NCBI GenBank assembly: GCA_028722305.1
Contig: JAQYHB010000056.1
Location: 1-64,000, forward strand
Origin: Spirochaetales bacterium
GTDB taxonomy: Bacteria; Spirochaetota; Spirochaetia; Sphaerochaetales; Sphaerochaetaceae
Length of the DNA: 64,000 bases
Reading direction: 5' to 3'
This document shows, piece by piece, positions 52,840 to 61,766 of this stretch. The notes beneath the pieces are model-generated. The model ran no database searches. It had not been told where the DNA came from and worked only from the letters and a program-made list of their open reading frames with translations. Position 1 is the first letter of the stretch. Every line of letters begins with the position of its first letter. Made by a program: the position numbers and the translations under genes.

Positions 52840-53812
52840 CAAGAAGTCCGGCGCACGACACTCAAGAGCAGGCAAGAAGATTCTCTTCTTCCTGTTCGTG
52901 CTGTTGGTGCTCTTCATCCTCCTCATCATCTTCGCTCCAGAGCCGGAACCTGTGGCAACCACCACAGATACGGTGGAATGGATCCAAGGGTTGGAGCTTC
53001 CCGCTCCAGTTCCAGGAGAGCAAATCATCACCCACACTGGTTACACCCTTTCCTACAACGAGGAGTACGAGCAGCCTTCCTATGTCGCATACCTGCTGAC
53101 CAGAGACAAGATCTATGGGGCTTTGGACCGGGCTGACAACTTCCACGCCGATCCCGCGGTCACCACCGGCAGCGCCACCCCGGACGACTACCGTTCCAGC
53201 GGTTACGACCGCGGCCACCTTTGCCCTGCCGCCGACCAGAAATGGTCCGCTCAGGCCATGGACGACTCCTTTTACATGAGCAACATGTCTCCTCAGGCAC
53301 CCGCGTTCAACCGTGGCATCTGGGGTAGTCTGGAGGCGACGGTGCGAACCTTCGCCAACGACTACGGGGCTGTCTATGTGGTGACCGGACCCGTACTCAC
53401 CGACGGCCCCTACCAAACCATCGGAGCCAACAAAGTAGCAGTCCCCAAAGAATACTATAAGGCGATTCTCGCCTATAACGGCAAAGAAGACGCCAAGGCA
53501 ATCGGCTTCCTCCTTCCCAACGAGGGCTCCCAAAAGAAGGTACAGGACTATGCCTGCTCAATCGACGAACTCGAGCTGAAGACAGGGCTGGACTTCTTTC
53601 CCAAGCTGGATGACAACATAGAGATGAAAGTCGAGGATTCCTACAGCCTGAAGGACTGGGACTGGAGGGAGTTCAGCGCGAAAGACGGGCCGAAAACCTT
53701 GGTCACCGAGACCAAGGTGGACGACACGAAGAGCGAAAGCATCAAACAGGTAATCCTGGTTGTGGCCAGCGAGCTACGCAAACAGCTGGTCACGTGGCTC
53801 AACACACTCTGA
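52799..53812 (+). CDS. Membrane-anchored DNA/RNA non-specific endonuclease (NUC1 family)
   Basis: The 337-residue protein has a basic N-terminus, one membrane anchor (residues about 27-46) and an outward nuclease domain. The beta-beta-alpha-metal motif is YDRGHLCPAADQ (Asp137-Arg-Gly-His140), and SNMSPQAPAFNRGIW supplies the metal Asn. Such enzymes degrade external or host DNA for nucleotides or during DNA uptake. The 5'-nucleotidase at 657 could process the products. The predicted mRNA is near-leaderless. Confidence 0.92.
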   Translation: MANNYKQTTKRSASKKSGARHSRAGKKILFFLFVLLVLFILLIIFAPEPEPVATTTDTVEWIQGLELPAPVPGEQIITHTGYTLSYNEEYEQPSYVAYLLTRDKIYGALDRADNFHADPAVTTGSATPDDYRSSGYDRGHLCPAADQKWSAQAMDDSFYMSNMSPQAPAFNRGIWGSLEATVRTFANDYGAVYVVTGPVLTDGPYQTIGANKVAVPKEYYKAILAYNGKEDAKAIGFLLPNEGSQKKVQDYACSIDELELKTGLDFFPKLDDNIEMKVEDSYSLKDWDWREFSAKDGPKTLVTETKVDDTKSESIKQVILVVASELRKQLVTWLNTL

Positions 53813-53838
53813 AACCATCCCGTAAATGCAATACAAAG

Positions 53839-53868
53839 AACGCTGCCTTGGGATGCAAGGGCAGCGTT
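53839..53868. terminator. Terminator hairpin between convergent genes
   Basis: AACGCTGCC / GGCAGCGTT with a 12-base loop, between the nuclease stop (53812) and the convergent P-loop gene stop (53891). Only the minus direction has a short T-rich tail. Confidence 0.65.
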
Positions 53869-53890
53869 CATCATGCATATCAATTACGCG

Positions 53891-54598
53891 TTAGCGGGAA
53901 ATCAGCATCGTCCGAGGATCAAGGTCGACACCAACCGGCTTCTGCAGGTCCTTGCCATGGGCATGGACGCAGGTCATCACGACCTTGTCGGTCGCATCGT
54001 CGTACTTGAGCCCAATCAGGACATCCACCACAGAGCGGTACGGATCGATGGTGTTGGGAACACCGTATTTGTCGATTGTCGCGTCGGAGCGGACCGGCGA
54101 GACGCTGAACCAGACCTCAAGCTGCAGGTCCTCGGCAAACTTCTTGATTGCCTGCACATCCTCTTGGCTCGCCAAAGTCAGCTTGTAACCGTCGAAAAGC
54201 ACCGCGTCAGCCTTCAGGATACCTTCCTTGATCTGGGTTTCCAAGTTGGACAGCACTTTCTTGATGGAGACATCCTCCTGGCTGAAATTCATGACAAAGC
54301 GATGCCGGACAATCTGCTCGTAGATACTGTTCGCGTCATCAAGGCTCAACCCCTTCGAGATGCTGTTGAAGACCTCTTTGTACCAAGCAATCACATGCTC
54401 GACGTTTCCATTGAACGAGACATGAATGACATGCTCTCCATGAAGCAATTTGTCGGTAGCCAGCTGCACCAGGCATGCAGTCTTTCCAACGCCCCTGCGG
54501 GAGACCAATACACCGAGGTTGCCCTTTCCGAGCCCGCCGCCGATCGCCTTGTCAAAGACTCTCATCGGAGAAAGAGAATTCAATTCATTGATTTCCAT
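53891..54598 (-). CDS. P-loop (RecA/KaiC-like) ATPase of unknown function
   Basis: The 235-residue cytoplasmic protein starts near a RecA-like core: GLGKGNLGVLVSRRGVGKTA (Walker A SRRGVGKT), HVIHVSFNGNVEHVIAWY, Walker B-like ADAVLFDGYKL and SVSPVRSDATIDKYG. The architecture is a minimal DnaB/KaiC-type domain without HTH or other parts. GGAGG precedes ATG. I cannot name the family or partner. It is a single gene. Confidence 0.8.
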   Translation of the reverse strand: MEINELNSLSPMRVFDKAIGGGLGKGNLGVLVSRRGVGKTACLVQLATDKLLHGEHVIHVSFNGNVEHVIAWYKEVFNSISKGLSLDDANSIYEQIVRHRFVMNFSQEDVSIKKVLSNLETQIKEGILKADAVLFDGYKLTLASQEDVQAIKKFAEDLQLEVWFSVSPVRSDATIDKYGVPNTIDPYRSVVDVLIGLKYDDATDKVVMTCVHAHGKDLQKPVGVDLDPRTMLISR

Positions 54599-54679
54599 AC
54601 GCGCTTACCTCCAGCATCGTTGTTTTCACCAATATACCATACAAATCTCCCTAAGGCTATTTTTTCCATGAAGGATTGT

Positions 54680-54713
54680 AAAAACAAAGACTACCGGGGC
54701 AAACCCGGTAGTC
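54680..54713 (-). terminator. Terminator of fusA
   Basis: Minus-strand hairpin GACTACCGGG / CCCGGTAGTC with a short loop, followed by TTTGTTTTT. It lies about 25 bases after the fusA stop. Confidence 0.9.
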
Positions 54714-54736
54714 CTTGGTCGCACGCAGGAAAAGGC

Positions 54737-56845
54737 TTATTTCCTTTCCTTTGCCTTCTCCTCGAGGTACTTCTTCTTCAGCTCATCACTGACGCTCTGA
54801 GGCACGCGACCGTACTTGGAGAGCTCCATGGTGAACTCGCCCTTGCCCTGTGTCAGGGATCTCAGGACGGTGGAGAAGCCGAACATCTCGGCGAGAGGCA
54901 CCTCGGCGTCAACGGTGCACTGGTTGTGATCCTCAGTGGAGCTGATGATCACGCCACGGCGCTGGTTGATTGAGGCGAACATGTTACCCTGGAATTCGCT
55001 TGGAGCGGTCATCTCGACCTTCATGATCGGTTCCATGATGCAGGGGGCAGCCTTCGCGAAACCTTCGCGGAAAGCGCCGATAGCGGCAGTCTGGAACGCG
55101 ATATCGGAGGAGTCGACCGGGTGCCAAGCACCATCATTGACGACACAGCGGATACCCAGTACCGGGAAGCCGATCTGCGGACCCTTCTTCATGGCAGCCT
55201 GGAAACCCTTGTCGCAGGAGGGGATGTATTCGGTAGGAATCGCACCGCCCTTGACCTCGTCGACGAACTCGTAGTCCTTGCGCTCCTCATCCGGACCCGG
55301 TTCGGGAATCGGTTCCATGTAACCGGCGACACGAGCGTACTGACCGCTGCCACCCGTCTGCTTCTTGTGGGTGTAGTTGAATTCCGCCCTCTTGGTGATT
55401 GTCTCACGATAGGCGACCTGCGGCTGACCAGTGGTCACGACGGCATTGTACTCGCGCTTCATACGCTCGATGTAGACGTCGAGGTGAAGCTCGCCCATGC
55501 CGGCGATGATGGTCTGGCCACTTTCCTGGTCCACATAGCTGTGGAAGGTCGGGTCCTCCTTCAGGAAGCGGTTCAGGGCCTTGCCCATGTTGTCGGCAGA
55601 CTTCTTATCAACCGGCTCGATGGCCAGCTCAATAACCGGGTCAGGGACGTACATACTGGTCATGGTGTAGTTCAGCGACGGATCGCAGAAGGTATCACCG
55701 CTGGCGCAGTCGATGCCGAACAGGGCGGCGATCTCGCCACAACCGGCTTCGGAGATATCCTCCATGTGGTCGGCGTGCATCTTGATCAGACGTCCGATTC
55801 TGAACTTCTTCTTGGAACGGGTGTTGTACAGCTCGTCGCCCTTCTTGATGGAACCCTGATAGACACGGATGTAGGTCAGCTGGCCGTACTGTCCATCGTC
55901 CAGCTTGAACGCCAGGACGACAGCCGGCAGGTCCTCGCGGGATTCCAGCACGACTTCCTTCTCGTTCTGGTCGATATCCAGAGCCTTGTTGACAACCTCG
56001 GTCGGGTTGGGCAGGTAGTCGACAACAGCGTCGAGCAACGGCTCGATACCCTTGTTCTTATAGGCGGAACCCATGAAGACCGGGCAGAGCTTCAGAGCGA
56101 TGGTGGCCTTGCGGACAGCCTTCTTGATGATCTCGGGGGTGACTTTCTCCTCGAGCATGGCCTCCATCAGGTCATCGTCGCACAGGGAAACGCCATCAAG
56201 CATCTCCTCGCGCTTGGCCTGTGCCTCGTCCATCAGCTCGGCAGGAATCTCGGCGACTCTCTTGTGGATGCCGTCTTCGCCGGCATCGAAGTAATATGCC
56301 TTCATCTCGATCAAGTCGACGACACCCTGGAGCTTGTCCTCAAGTCCGATGGGAATCTGCATCAGGACAGCGTTCAGACCGAGCTTCTCGATCAGGTGCT
56401 GCTTGACACGATAGGGGTTCGCGCCGGCGCGGTCGCACTTGTTGACAAATGCGAGACGGGGTACGTGATACCGCTTCATCTGGCGGTCGACCGTGATCGA
56501 CTGAGACTGGACGCCGGCAACCGAATCAAGAACCAGAATGGCGCCATCAAGAACACGGAGCGCTCTCTCGACCTCGATGGTGAAGTCAACGTGTCCCGGG
56601 GTGTCGATAATGTTGATCTCATCGCCGGCCCAGCGGATGTTCGTCGCAGCACTCTGAATGGTGATGCCCCTCTCCCTCTCCAAATCCATGGAGTCCATCG
56701 TGGCACCAACGCCGTCTTTGCCGTGGACGTCATGAATGGCATGAATCTTGTTGCTGTAGTAGAGGAGACGTTCGGTCAACGTGGTCTTTCCCGAGTCAAT
56801 GTGCGCGGAAATACCAATGTTCCTCATGTGATCAAGGTCAACCAT
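54737..56845 (-). CDS. fusA: Elongation factor G, mitochondrial-like (spdEFG1) type
   Basis: EF-G drives translocation on the ribosome. The 702-residue protein starts [20 protein letters not shown] (G1 AHIDSGKTT, where most bacteria have AHIDAGKTT), with [21 protein letters not shown]3 DTPGHVDF, G4 NKCD and the domain IV and V regions complete. The D-S-M-(D/E)-L-E-R and G-K-D-G-V-G pattern matches mitochondrial EF-G1, as described for the spdEFG subfamily of spirochaetes, planctomycetes and some delta-proteobacteria. AAGG precedes ATG. The non-translocating spdEFG2 partner is not here. Confidence 0.93.
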   Translation of the reverse strand: MVDLDHMRNIGISAHIDSGKTTLTERLLYYSNKIHAIHDVHGKDGVGATMDSMDLERERGITIQSAATNIRWAGDEINIIDTPGHVDFTIEVERALRVLDGAILVLDSVAGVQSQSITVDRQMKRYHVPRLAFVNKCDRAGANPYRVKQHLIEKLGLNAVLMQIPIGLEDKLQGVVDLIEMKAYYFDAGEDGIHKRVAEIPAELMDEAQAKREEMLDGVSLCDDDLMEAMLEEKVTPEIIKKAVRKATIALKLCPVFMGSAYKNKGIEPLLDAVVDYLPNPTEVVNKALDIDQNEKEVVLESREDLPAVVLAFKLDDGQYGQLTYIRVYQGSIKKGDELYNTRSKKKFRIGRLIKMHADHMEDISEAGCGEIAALFGIDCASGDTFCDPSLNYTMTSMYVPDPVIELAIEPVDKKSADNMGKALNRFLKEDPTFHSYVDQESGQTIIAGMGELHLDVYIERMKREYNAVVTTGQPQVAYRETITKRAEFNYTHKKQTGGSGQYARVAGYMEPIPEPGPDEERKDYEFVDEVKGGAIPTEYIPSCDKGFQAAMKKGPQIGFPVLGIRCVVNDGAWHPVDSSDIAFQTAAIGAFREGFAKAAPCIMEPIMKVEMTAPSEFQGNMFASINQRRGVIISSTEDHNQCTVDAEVPLAEMFGFSTVLRSLTQGKGEFTMELSKYGRVPQSVSDELKKKYLEEKAKERK

Positions 56846-56872
56846 AGTGTAAATTCCTTCTTCTTTACTAGG

Positions 56873-56878
56873 ATTGTA
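56873..56878 (-). promoter_or_regulatory. Possible -10 box of fusA
   Basis: Minus strand TACAAT, about 28 bases before the ATG. The -35 (CGGGCA at 16 bases) is poor, so only the -10 is proposed. The rest of 56879-57015 shows no other signal I can support. Confidence 0.4.
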
Positions 56879-57015
56879 GATGCTGTTTTGTTGTTGCCCG
56901 AGTCCAAAGTCCAATAAGCCATGCACGCAAAACGAATTGGCTCCTTTCCGGGCATACCGCATGGATAATAAATCATTTGCGCGCATTTATGCAAGACTGA
57001 ATATTCGATATTGTC

Positions 57016-57044
57016 TTGCCCCTCCCATCTTTACAAGATAGAAT
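57016..57044 (+). promoter_or_regulatory. Promoter of the HIT-zinc ribbon-lipoprotein operon
   Basis: TTGCCC (57016-57021), 17 bases, TAGAAT (57039-57044). An in-frame ATG overlaps the -10, so translation must begin at 57070, which has AGAGG upstream. Confidence 0.65.
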
Positions 57045-57069
57045 GGACTCCATCAAGAGGTACGCACCT

Positions 57070-57474
57070 ATGGGAAAAACCGTGTTTGAACGCATCATTG
57101 ATGGGGAAATCCCTTCTGTCAAAATCCACGAGGACGACCTTTGCATCGTCATCCTCGATATTGCCCCTGTCGAGAAGGGACACGCTTTGGTCATCGCCAG
57201 GAAACCCTACCCGACCTTCACTGACTGTCCGGAAAGCACGCTGTCGCATATGATGGAAATCGCCAAGCAAGTCGACCGGAAGCTGCGCGATGTGCTGCGC
57301 TGCGACGGCACCAACATTTTGATCAACAACGGCAAGGCGAGCGGACAAGAAGTGCCCCACCTGCACATCCATGTCATTCCCCGCTTTACCGGTGACGGAC
57401 AGCAGTTCGGATTCACCAAACAACAGTACGCCGAAGGCGAGCAAGCCAGTCTCGGCAGCAAGCTGGAGTTCTGA
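57070..57474 (+). CDS. HIT-family nucleotide hydrolase/transferase
   Basis: HIT proteins cleave nucleotide phosphoramidates or diadenosine polyphosphates. The 134-residue protein has KTVFERIIDGEIPSVKIHED, ILDIAPVEKGHALVIARKP, TNILINNGKASGQEVPHLHI and the histidine triad HLHIHVIPR. The start MGKTVFE is chosen from the promoter position and family N-terminus. It leads a three-gene operon. Confidence 0.93.
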   Translation: MGKTVFERIIDGEIPSVKIHEDDLCIVILDIAPVEKGHALVIARKPYPTFTDCPESTLSHMMEIAKQVDRKLRDVLRCDGTNILINNGKASGQEVPHLHIHVIPRFTGDGQQFGFTKQQYAEGEQASLGSKLEF

Positions 57475-57479
57475 CCGCC

Positions 57480-57755
57480 ATGGGAGCCTGTCATTTCTGC
57501 CATGCTCCATTCGAGGGCGAGGTGGATTTCCACACCACCTGCCCCTCCTGCGGGAAATCCCTGCACAGTTGCGTCAACTGCGTCTCGTACGAGCCGGGAG
57601 CCTATCACGACTGCCATGAGGGCGTTGACGAGGAAGAACTGGATAAGGAAGCAGAAAACTTCTGCGAATTGTTTCGGCTAGGTTCCGGCGGCGGGACCAA
57701 ACCGAATGACGCGAAAGCCGCACGAGCCAAGGCCGAGGCCTTGTTCACCTTCTAG
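57480..57755 (+). CDS. Small zinc-ribbon protein
   Basis: The 91-residue protein carries several Cys/His pairs in zinc-ribbon spacing: CHFCHAPFEG, CPSCGKSLHSCVNC and HDCHEGVDEEE. An acidic helix and a Lys/Ala tail follow. No enzyme motif is visible. It lies five bases after the HIT stop and four before the lipoprotein start, so the three are co-expressed. It probably binds zinc; a role as a small regulator or adaptor is possible. Confidence 0.8.
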   Translation: MGACHFCHAPFEGEVDFHTTCPSCGKSLHSCVNCVSYEPGAYHDCHEGVDEEELDKEAENFCELFRLGSGGGTKPNDAKAARAKAEALFTF

Positions 57756-57759
57756 AGAC

Positions 57760-59028
57760 ATGAAGCAACGACTACTGATTGGCGCGGGATGCGCCTTTGC
57801 ACTGCTTTCGGGTTGTGCCCACTATACCGCGAAGGATGGCCTAACCGCCATCGCCCAAGAGCCGACGGCAATCACCAAGACCCGGTACAAGGAAATCCAC
57901 CCTGAGCCCGTGTCCGAACCCCCCGACAAGGCGTTGATAGCCAGTCAGGAGGAAACCATCAAAAGCCAGCAAGAGACGATTGCCCAACGCAATGCCACAA
58001 TCGCGCAGCTGCAGGACCAGATCACCAGCCTGAGCAACGAGAACAGCATGCTGGCCGCCACTGCCGCCGACCAGAAAGCCAAGCTCGCGATGAACGAGTC
58101 GATGATTAGCGACCTTTCCGGCCAGGTGGTGGGACTCCAGTCCAAGGTCAACATCGAAAACGAGAAGCAGCAGAAAGCAAAGGAAGCCGCGGAAGCAAAA
58201 GCCAAAGCGCTGGTCACCCTCGAGCCGCTTGAACAAATCACCTATCCGAAGGGCTACCGTACCGGCGATGTGCTGACTACGGAGAAGAAGCAGCCTGTCA
58301 CCATCGTCTTCCTGCCCTTGGGAGAAACCACCTACAGCGAGGGCCAGATTGACGAGATCATGACCTCGGTCAGCGACCTGAAGGCGCAGATCACCTTGGT
58401 CTCCGGCAACAAGGAGAACTCCTATATGGCGGTGCGCTCCAGCGGCGAAAGCGCCGTTCTCACCGAGCAGGGAGCCATCATCAGCAATTACGCGCTGGAA
58501 GGAGACCCGAAAAGCGAGAGCGCGACACTCCGGCTTGACGAGAACCGCACCTTCACGTTGGCTGTTGCCGACCTGCCCCAGCTCGACCTCTTCACCTCCA
58601 TCAAGGATGGCGGGGACTGGAAAAGCCTGGTCAAGGAGCGCTCAGACAGCCGGGACAAGACGTTACGGAGCATTCTCTCCGAGGTTGATGGCTCCAGCTG
58701 TCTGGTCGCGGCGAGCCTCTACGAGCCCGCGACAAGCGACTGGCAACGGCTGACCGCCTATTCCTGGCGGGATTCCAGCTTCTCCTGGCCGTTGATGGAT
58801 ACCGCCCTGGCCCTTGGATGGAACGACACCTACCGGCAAACTCATTACAGCGTCGAGAGCGACGCTGGCAACACCCTATCCTTGGATGGAATCACCGAGA
58901 GAACCGACTATCTGCTGAACAAACGGGTCGTCCCCCTGTCCAGCAACGTGGTCAATATCGGGCCGGCTTCTCTCGAGGAGAACGGCTACGCTCGCTATGG
59001 TCTGGTCGCCACCTATCTGGTTCCCTGA
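57760..59028 (+). CDS. Lipoprotein with a coiled-coil N-terminal half
   Basis: The 422-residue protein has a short signal peptide with lipobox LLSGC (Cys19). A long coiled coil follows (residues about 50-140, with repeats such as EETIKSQQETIAQRNATIAQ), then a mixed domain with TVAFLPLGETTYSEG-like TIVFLPLGETTYSEG. The C-terminal part is beta-rich. I do not recognise a family. Coiled-coil lipoproteins often span the periplasm or tie the outer membrane to peptidoglycan. It is last in the HIT operon, ahead of a strong terminator. Confidence 0.8.
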   Translation: MKQRLLIGAGCAFALLSGCAHYTAKDGLTAIAQEPTAITKTRYKEIHPEPVSEPPDKALIASQEETIKSQQETIAQRNATIAQLQDQITSLSNENSMLAATAADQKAKLAMNESMISDLSGQVVGLQSKVNIENEKQQKAKEAAEAKAKALVTLEPLEQITYPKGYRTGDVLTTEKKQPVTIVFLPLGETTYSEGQIDEIMTSVSDLKAQITLVSGNKENSYMAVRSSGESAVLTEQGAIISNYALEGDPKSESATLRLDENRTFTLAVADLPQLDLFTSIKDGGDWKSLVKERSDSRDKTLRSILSEVDGSSCLVAASLYEPATSDWQRLTAYSWRDSSFSWPLMDTALALGWNDTYRQTHYSVESDAGNTLSLDGITERTDYLLNKRVVPLSSNVVNIGPASLEENGYARYGLVATYLVP

Positions 59029-59081
59029 CACCAGCAGCTACAGGCCGGCTTTATCCAAAACCGGGAACCTTGGCCCCTTTC

Positions 59082-59115
59082 GGGAGACGGAACGCACTAC
59101 CGTCTCCCTTTTTGT
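59082..59115 (+). terminator. Terminator of the HIT-zinc ribbon-lipoprotein operon
   Basis: GGGAGACGG / CCGTCTCCC with a 9-base loop, followed by TTTTTG and TTT. It lies about 50 bases after the lipoprotein stop. Confidence 0.9.
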
Positions 59116-59175
59116 TTAGGAAAAGCAGGACGCATCCGGACGGTAACCAGCGGCCACATGAGGAATTAGGTTTCT

Positions 59176-59183
59176 GATATAAT
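59176..59183 (+). promoter_or_regulatory. Extended -10 promoter of nrdD
   Basis: TGATATAAT matches TGnTATAAT perfectly (hexamer 59178-59183). No good -35 is seen. The NrdR box begins ten bases downstream, around the start point. The rest of the leader to 59348 is long (about 150 bases) and may fold; no known riboswitch was recognised. Confidence 0.65.
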
Positions 59184-59192
59184 ACCCATATA

Positions 59193-59208
59193 ACACCATA
59201 TGTAGTGT
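59193..59208 (+). promoter_or_regulatory. NrdR operator box
   Basis: ACACCATATGTAGTGT closely matches the NrdR consensus ACACwATATATwGTGT, with arms extended to AACAC...GTGTT. NrdR represses ribonucleotide reductase genes when dATP is high. It sits just downstream of the -10, where binding would block transcription. Usually two boxes occur about 31 bases apart; the second is not clear here. Confidence 0.75.
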
Positions 59209-59348
59209 TTTAAAAAATCAATCATGCTAATTATGGTGGACATATCCTTCAAATGGCCATATACTGGTACGAGCAGGCACAAAGGAAATGCCATGCTCCT
59301 TTACGGGCTTTGCCCCCATCCGTAACACTATCCATACGAGGTAACAGC

Positions 59349-61697
59349 ATGTATCAGGTCATCAAGAGAAACGGAGAAGTTGTCGACTTCCAGCTGTCGA
59401 AAATCGAAAACGCGATCCAGAAAGCCTTCGACGCAACCAACATCCAATACAACGACGACATCATCAGCCTTCTCGCCCTGAAGGCGACCAGCGATTATCA
59501 GGAGAAGATCAAGGATGGAAAGGTTTCCGTCGAGGATATCCAAGACAGCGTCGAGACCACGCTCTCCCTTGCCGGCTACAGCGCCGTCGCCAAAGCGTAC
59601 ATCCTCTATCGCAAACAGCACGAGAACGTGCGCGAGGCGGAAAAGAACCTGCTCGACTACAAGAAACTGGTCAACGCCTACCTCAAGGCCGACGATTGGC
59701 GCGTCAAGGAGAATTCCACCGTCAACTACTCCATCGGCGGTCTTATCCTTTCCAATAGCGGCGCCATCACCGCGAACTACTGGCTCAGCGAGATTTACGA
59801 CAAGGAAATCGCCGACGCCCATCGCGACGCGGACCTGCACCTGCACGACCTGTCCATGCTTTCTGGGTATTGCGCCGGCTGGTCGCTCAAGCAGTTGATC
59901 AAAGAGGGGCTCGGTGGCGTTGACGGCAAGATCTCCAGCTCCCCTGCCAAGCACCTGTCCACCCTCTGCAACCAGATGGTCAATTTCATCGGCATCATGC
60001 AGAACGAGTGGGCTGGCGCACAAGCCTTCAGCTCGTTCGACACCTACCTTGCCGCATTCGTCAAAGCCGACCATCTTTCCTATGATGAGGTCAGGAGAAG
60101 CATTGAATCCTTTGTCTTTGGCGTCAACACGCCCTCCCGCTGGGGAACCCAGGCTCCCTTCAGCAACATCACCCTGGACTGGACCGTCCCCGCAGACCTG
60201 AAGGACGTGCCTGCCATCGTTGGCGGCAAAGAACAGGATTTCACCTATGGCGACTGCAAGCCGGAAATGGACCTTGTCAACCGTGCCTTCCTCGACATCA
60301 TGATCCAGGGAGACGCCAACGGCCGGGGTTTCCAGTATCCGATTCCCACCTATTCGATCACCAAGGACTTCGATTGGTCCGAGACCACGAACAACCGCCT
60401 GCTCTTCGAGATGACCATGAAGTATGGGACCCCCTACTTCAGCAATTACATCAACAGCGACATGAAGCCGAGCGACGTGCGCTCCATGTGCTGCCGGTTG
60501 CGTCTCGACCTGCGCGAGTTGCGCAAGAAAAGCGGTGGCTACTTCGGTAGCGGGGAGTCCACAGGCTCAGTCGGTGTCGTCACGCTGAACATGCCGCGTC
60601 TCGCCTACCTCTCCAAGGATAAGGAGGACTTCTACCACCGGCTCGACCATTTGATGGACATAGCGGCGCGCTCGCTGAAGATCAAGCGGAACACCATCAC
60701 CAAATTCATGGAGAACGGGCTCTACCCCTATACCAGACGGTATCTGGGCACGTTCAAGAACCATTTCTCCACCATCGGGCTGGTCGGTATGAACGAGGCC
60801 TGCGAGAACGCGCGCTGGATCAAGGCGGACTTGACGGACAAGAAGGCGCAGGATTTCACCGCGCAGGTGCTTGACCACATGCGGGAGAAACTTTCCGATT
60901 ACCAGGAGCAATACGGAGACCTGTACAACCTCGAGGCGACGCCCGCCGAGAGCACGGCATACCGCCTTGCCAAGCACGACAAGGAGCGCTACCCCGACAT
61001 CATCACCAGCGGAACCGCCGATGCACCGTACTACACCAACAGCAGCAACCTGCCGGTGAGCTTCACCGATGATGTCTTCAAGGCGATGGATATCCAGGAC
61101 CGCTTCCAGGTCAAGTACACGAGCGGTACCGTCTTCCATATCTTCCTCGGCGAGAAACTCTCCGACTGGAGAAGCACCGCGGCCCTTGTGCGCACCGTGG
61201 CGGAGAACTACCGGCTTCCCTACTACACCCTCAGCCCGACCTACTCGGTCTGCAAGGACCATGGCTATCTGGCTGGCGAGCAATGGGAATGCCCCATCTG
61301 CCACAAGAAAACCGAAGTCTATAGCCGCATCACCGGTTACTACCGTCCCATTCAGAACTGGAACACAGGAAAAGTGGAGGAATTCAAGGAGCGCAAAGAG
61401 TACGTGATGACGCATGCGGGGCAGCCGCATGGCGTGGGGGCGACCCAGGAAGAGATGGCGGCAAAAAAGCTGCCGGCCGGTCAGAGCCTGCTCTTCACCA
61501 CAAATAGTTGTCCGAACTGCAAGACCGTCAAGGCGATGCTCGACCGCAAGGGCATCCCCTACACGGCCGTCGATGCCGAAGCCAATCCGGAAGAAGCGGC
61601 CAGGCTGGGCATCCAGAGTGTGCCGGTGCTCTTCGCCGATGGCCGGCAGTTGATCGGACTGGGACCGATCCTCGGATGGGTCAACAACCGGAAGTAA
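59349..61697 (+). CDS. nrdD: Anaerobic ribonucleoside-triphosphate reductase with fused C-terminal glutaredoxin
   Basis: NrdD makes deoxyribonucleotides without oxygen using a glycyl radical. The 782-residue protein has an N-terminal ATP-cone (MYQVIKRNGEVVDFQLSKIE), the barrel, a zinc site (CKDH and CPICHKK) and the glycyl radical loop RITGYYRPIQNW. Beyond the radical site lies about 85 extra residues: LLFTTNSCPNCKTVKAML, IPYTAVDAEANPEEAARL and GIQSVPVLFADGRQLIG, a glutaredoxin/NrdH-like domain with active site CPNC. It may re-reduce the enzyme internally. GAGG precedes ATG 59349, and nrdG follows. Confidence 0.95.
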   Translation: MYQVIKRNGEVVDFQLSKIENAIQKAFDATNIQYNDDIISLLALKATSDYQEKIKDGKVSVEDIQDSVETTLSLAGYSAVAKAYILYRKQHENVREAEKNLLDYKKLVNAYLKADDWRVKENSTVNYSIGGLILSNSGAITANYWLSEIYDKEIADAHRDADLHLHDLSMLSGYCAGWSLKQLIKEGLGGVDGKISSSPAKHLSTLCNQMVNFIGIMQNEWAGAQAFSSFDTYLAAFVKADHLSYDEVRRSIESFVFGVNTPSRWGTQAPFSNITLDWTVPADLKDVPAIVGGKEQDFTYGDCKPEMDLVNRAFLDIMIQGDANGRGFQYPIPTYSITKDFDWSETTNNRLLFEMTMKYGTPYFSNYINSDMKPSDVRSMCCRLRLDLRELRKKSGGYFGSGESTGSVGVVTLNMPRLAYLSKDKEDFYHRLDHLMDIAARSLKIKRNTITKFMENGLYPYTRRYLGTFKNHFSTIGLVGMNEACENARWIKADLTDKKAQDFTAQVLDHMREKLSDYQEQYGDLYNLEATPAESTAYRLAKHDKERYPDIITSGTADAPYYTNSSNLPVSFTDDVFKAMDIQDRFQVKYTSGTVFHIFLGEKLSDWRSTAALVRTVAENYRLPYYTLSPTYSVCKDHGYLAGEQWECPICHKKTEVYSRITGYYRPIQNWNTGKVEEFKERKEYVMTHAGQPHGVGATQEEMAAKKLPAGQSLLFTTNSCPNCKTVKAMLDRKGIPYTAVDAEANPEEAARLGIQSVPVLFADGRQLIGLGPILGWVNNRK

Positions 61698-61722
61698 CAG
61701 GCCAAGCCAACAGGACTCAAGA

Positions 61723-61746
61723 CGGCGGAAGGGCGACCTTCCGTCG
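61723..61746 (+). promoter_or_regulatory. Intercistronic hairpin between nrdD and nrdG
   Basis: CGGCGGAAGG / CCTTCCGTCG with loop GCGA. There is no T run, so it is more likely a processing or stability element setting the nrdD:nrdG ratio than a terminator. Confidence 0.5.
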
Positions 61747-61766
61747 CTGTACGTAAGGAGACGATC

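Noticed and set aside
55121-56917. A 598-codon open frame antisense to fusA
   Set aside because: fusA is conserved along its length; the antisense product is a codon-bias shadow.
59209-59348. Riboswitch (e.g. cobalamin) in the nrdD leader
   Set aside because: The leader contains short hairpin-capable stretches but no conserved B12-box or other riboswitch core that I can recognise.
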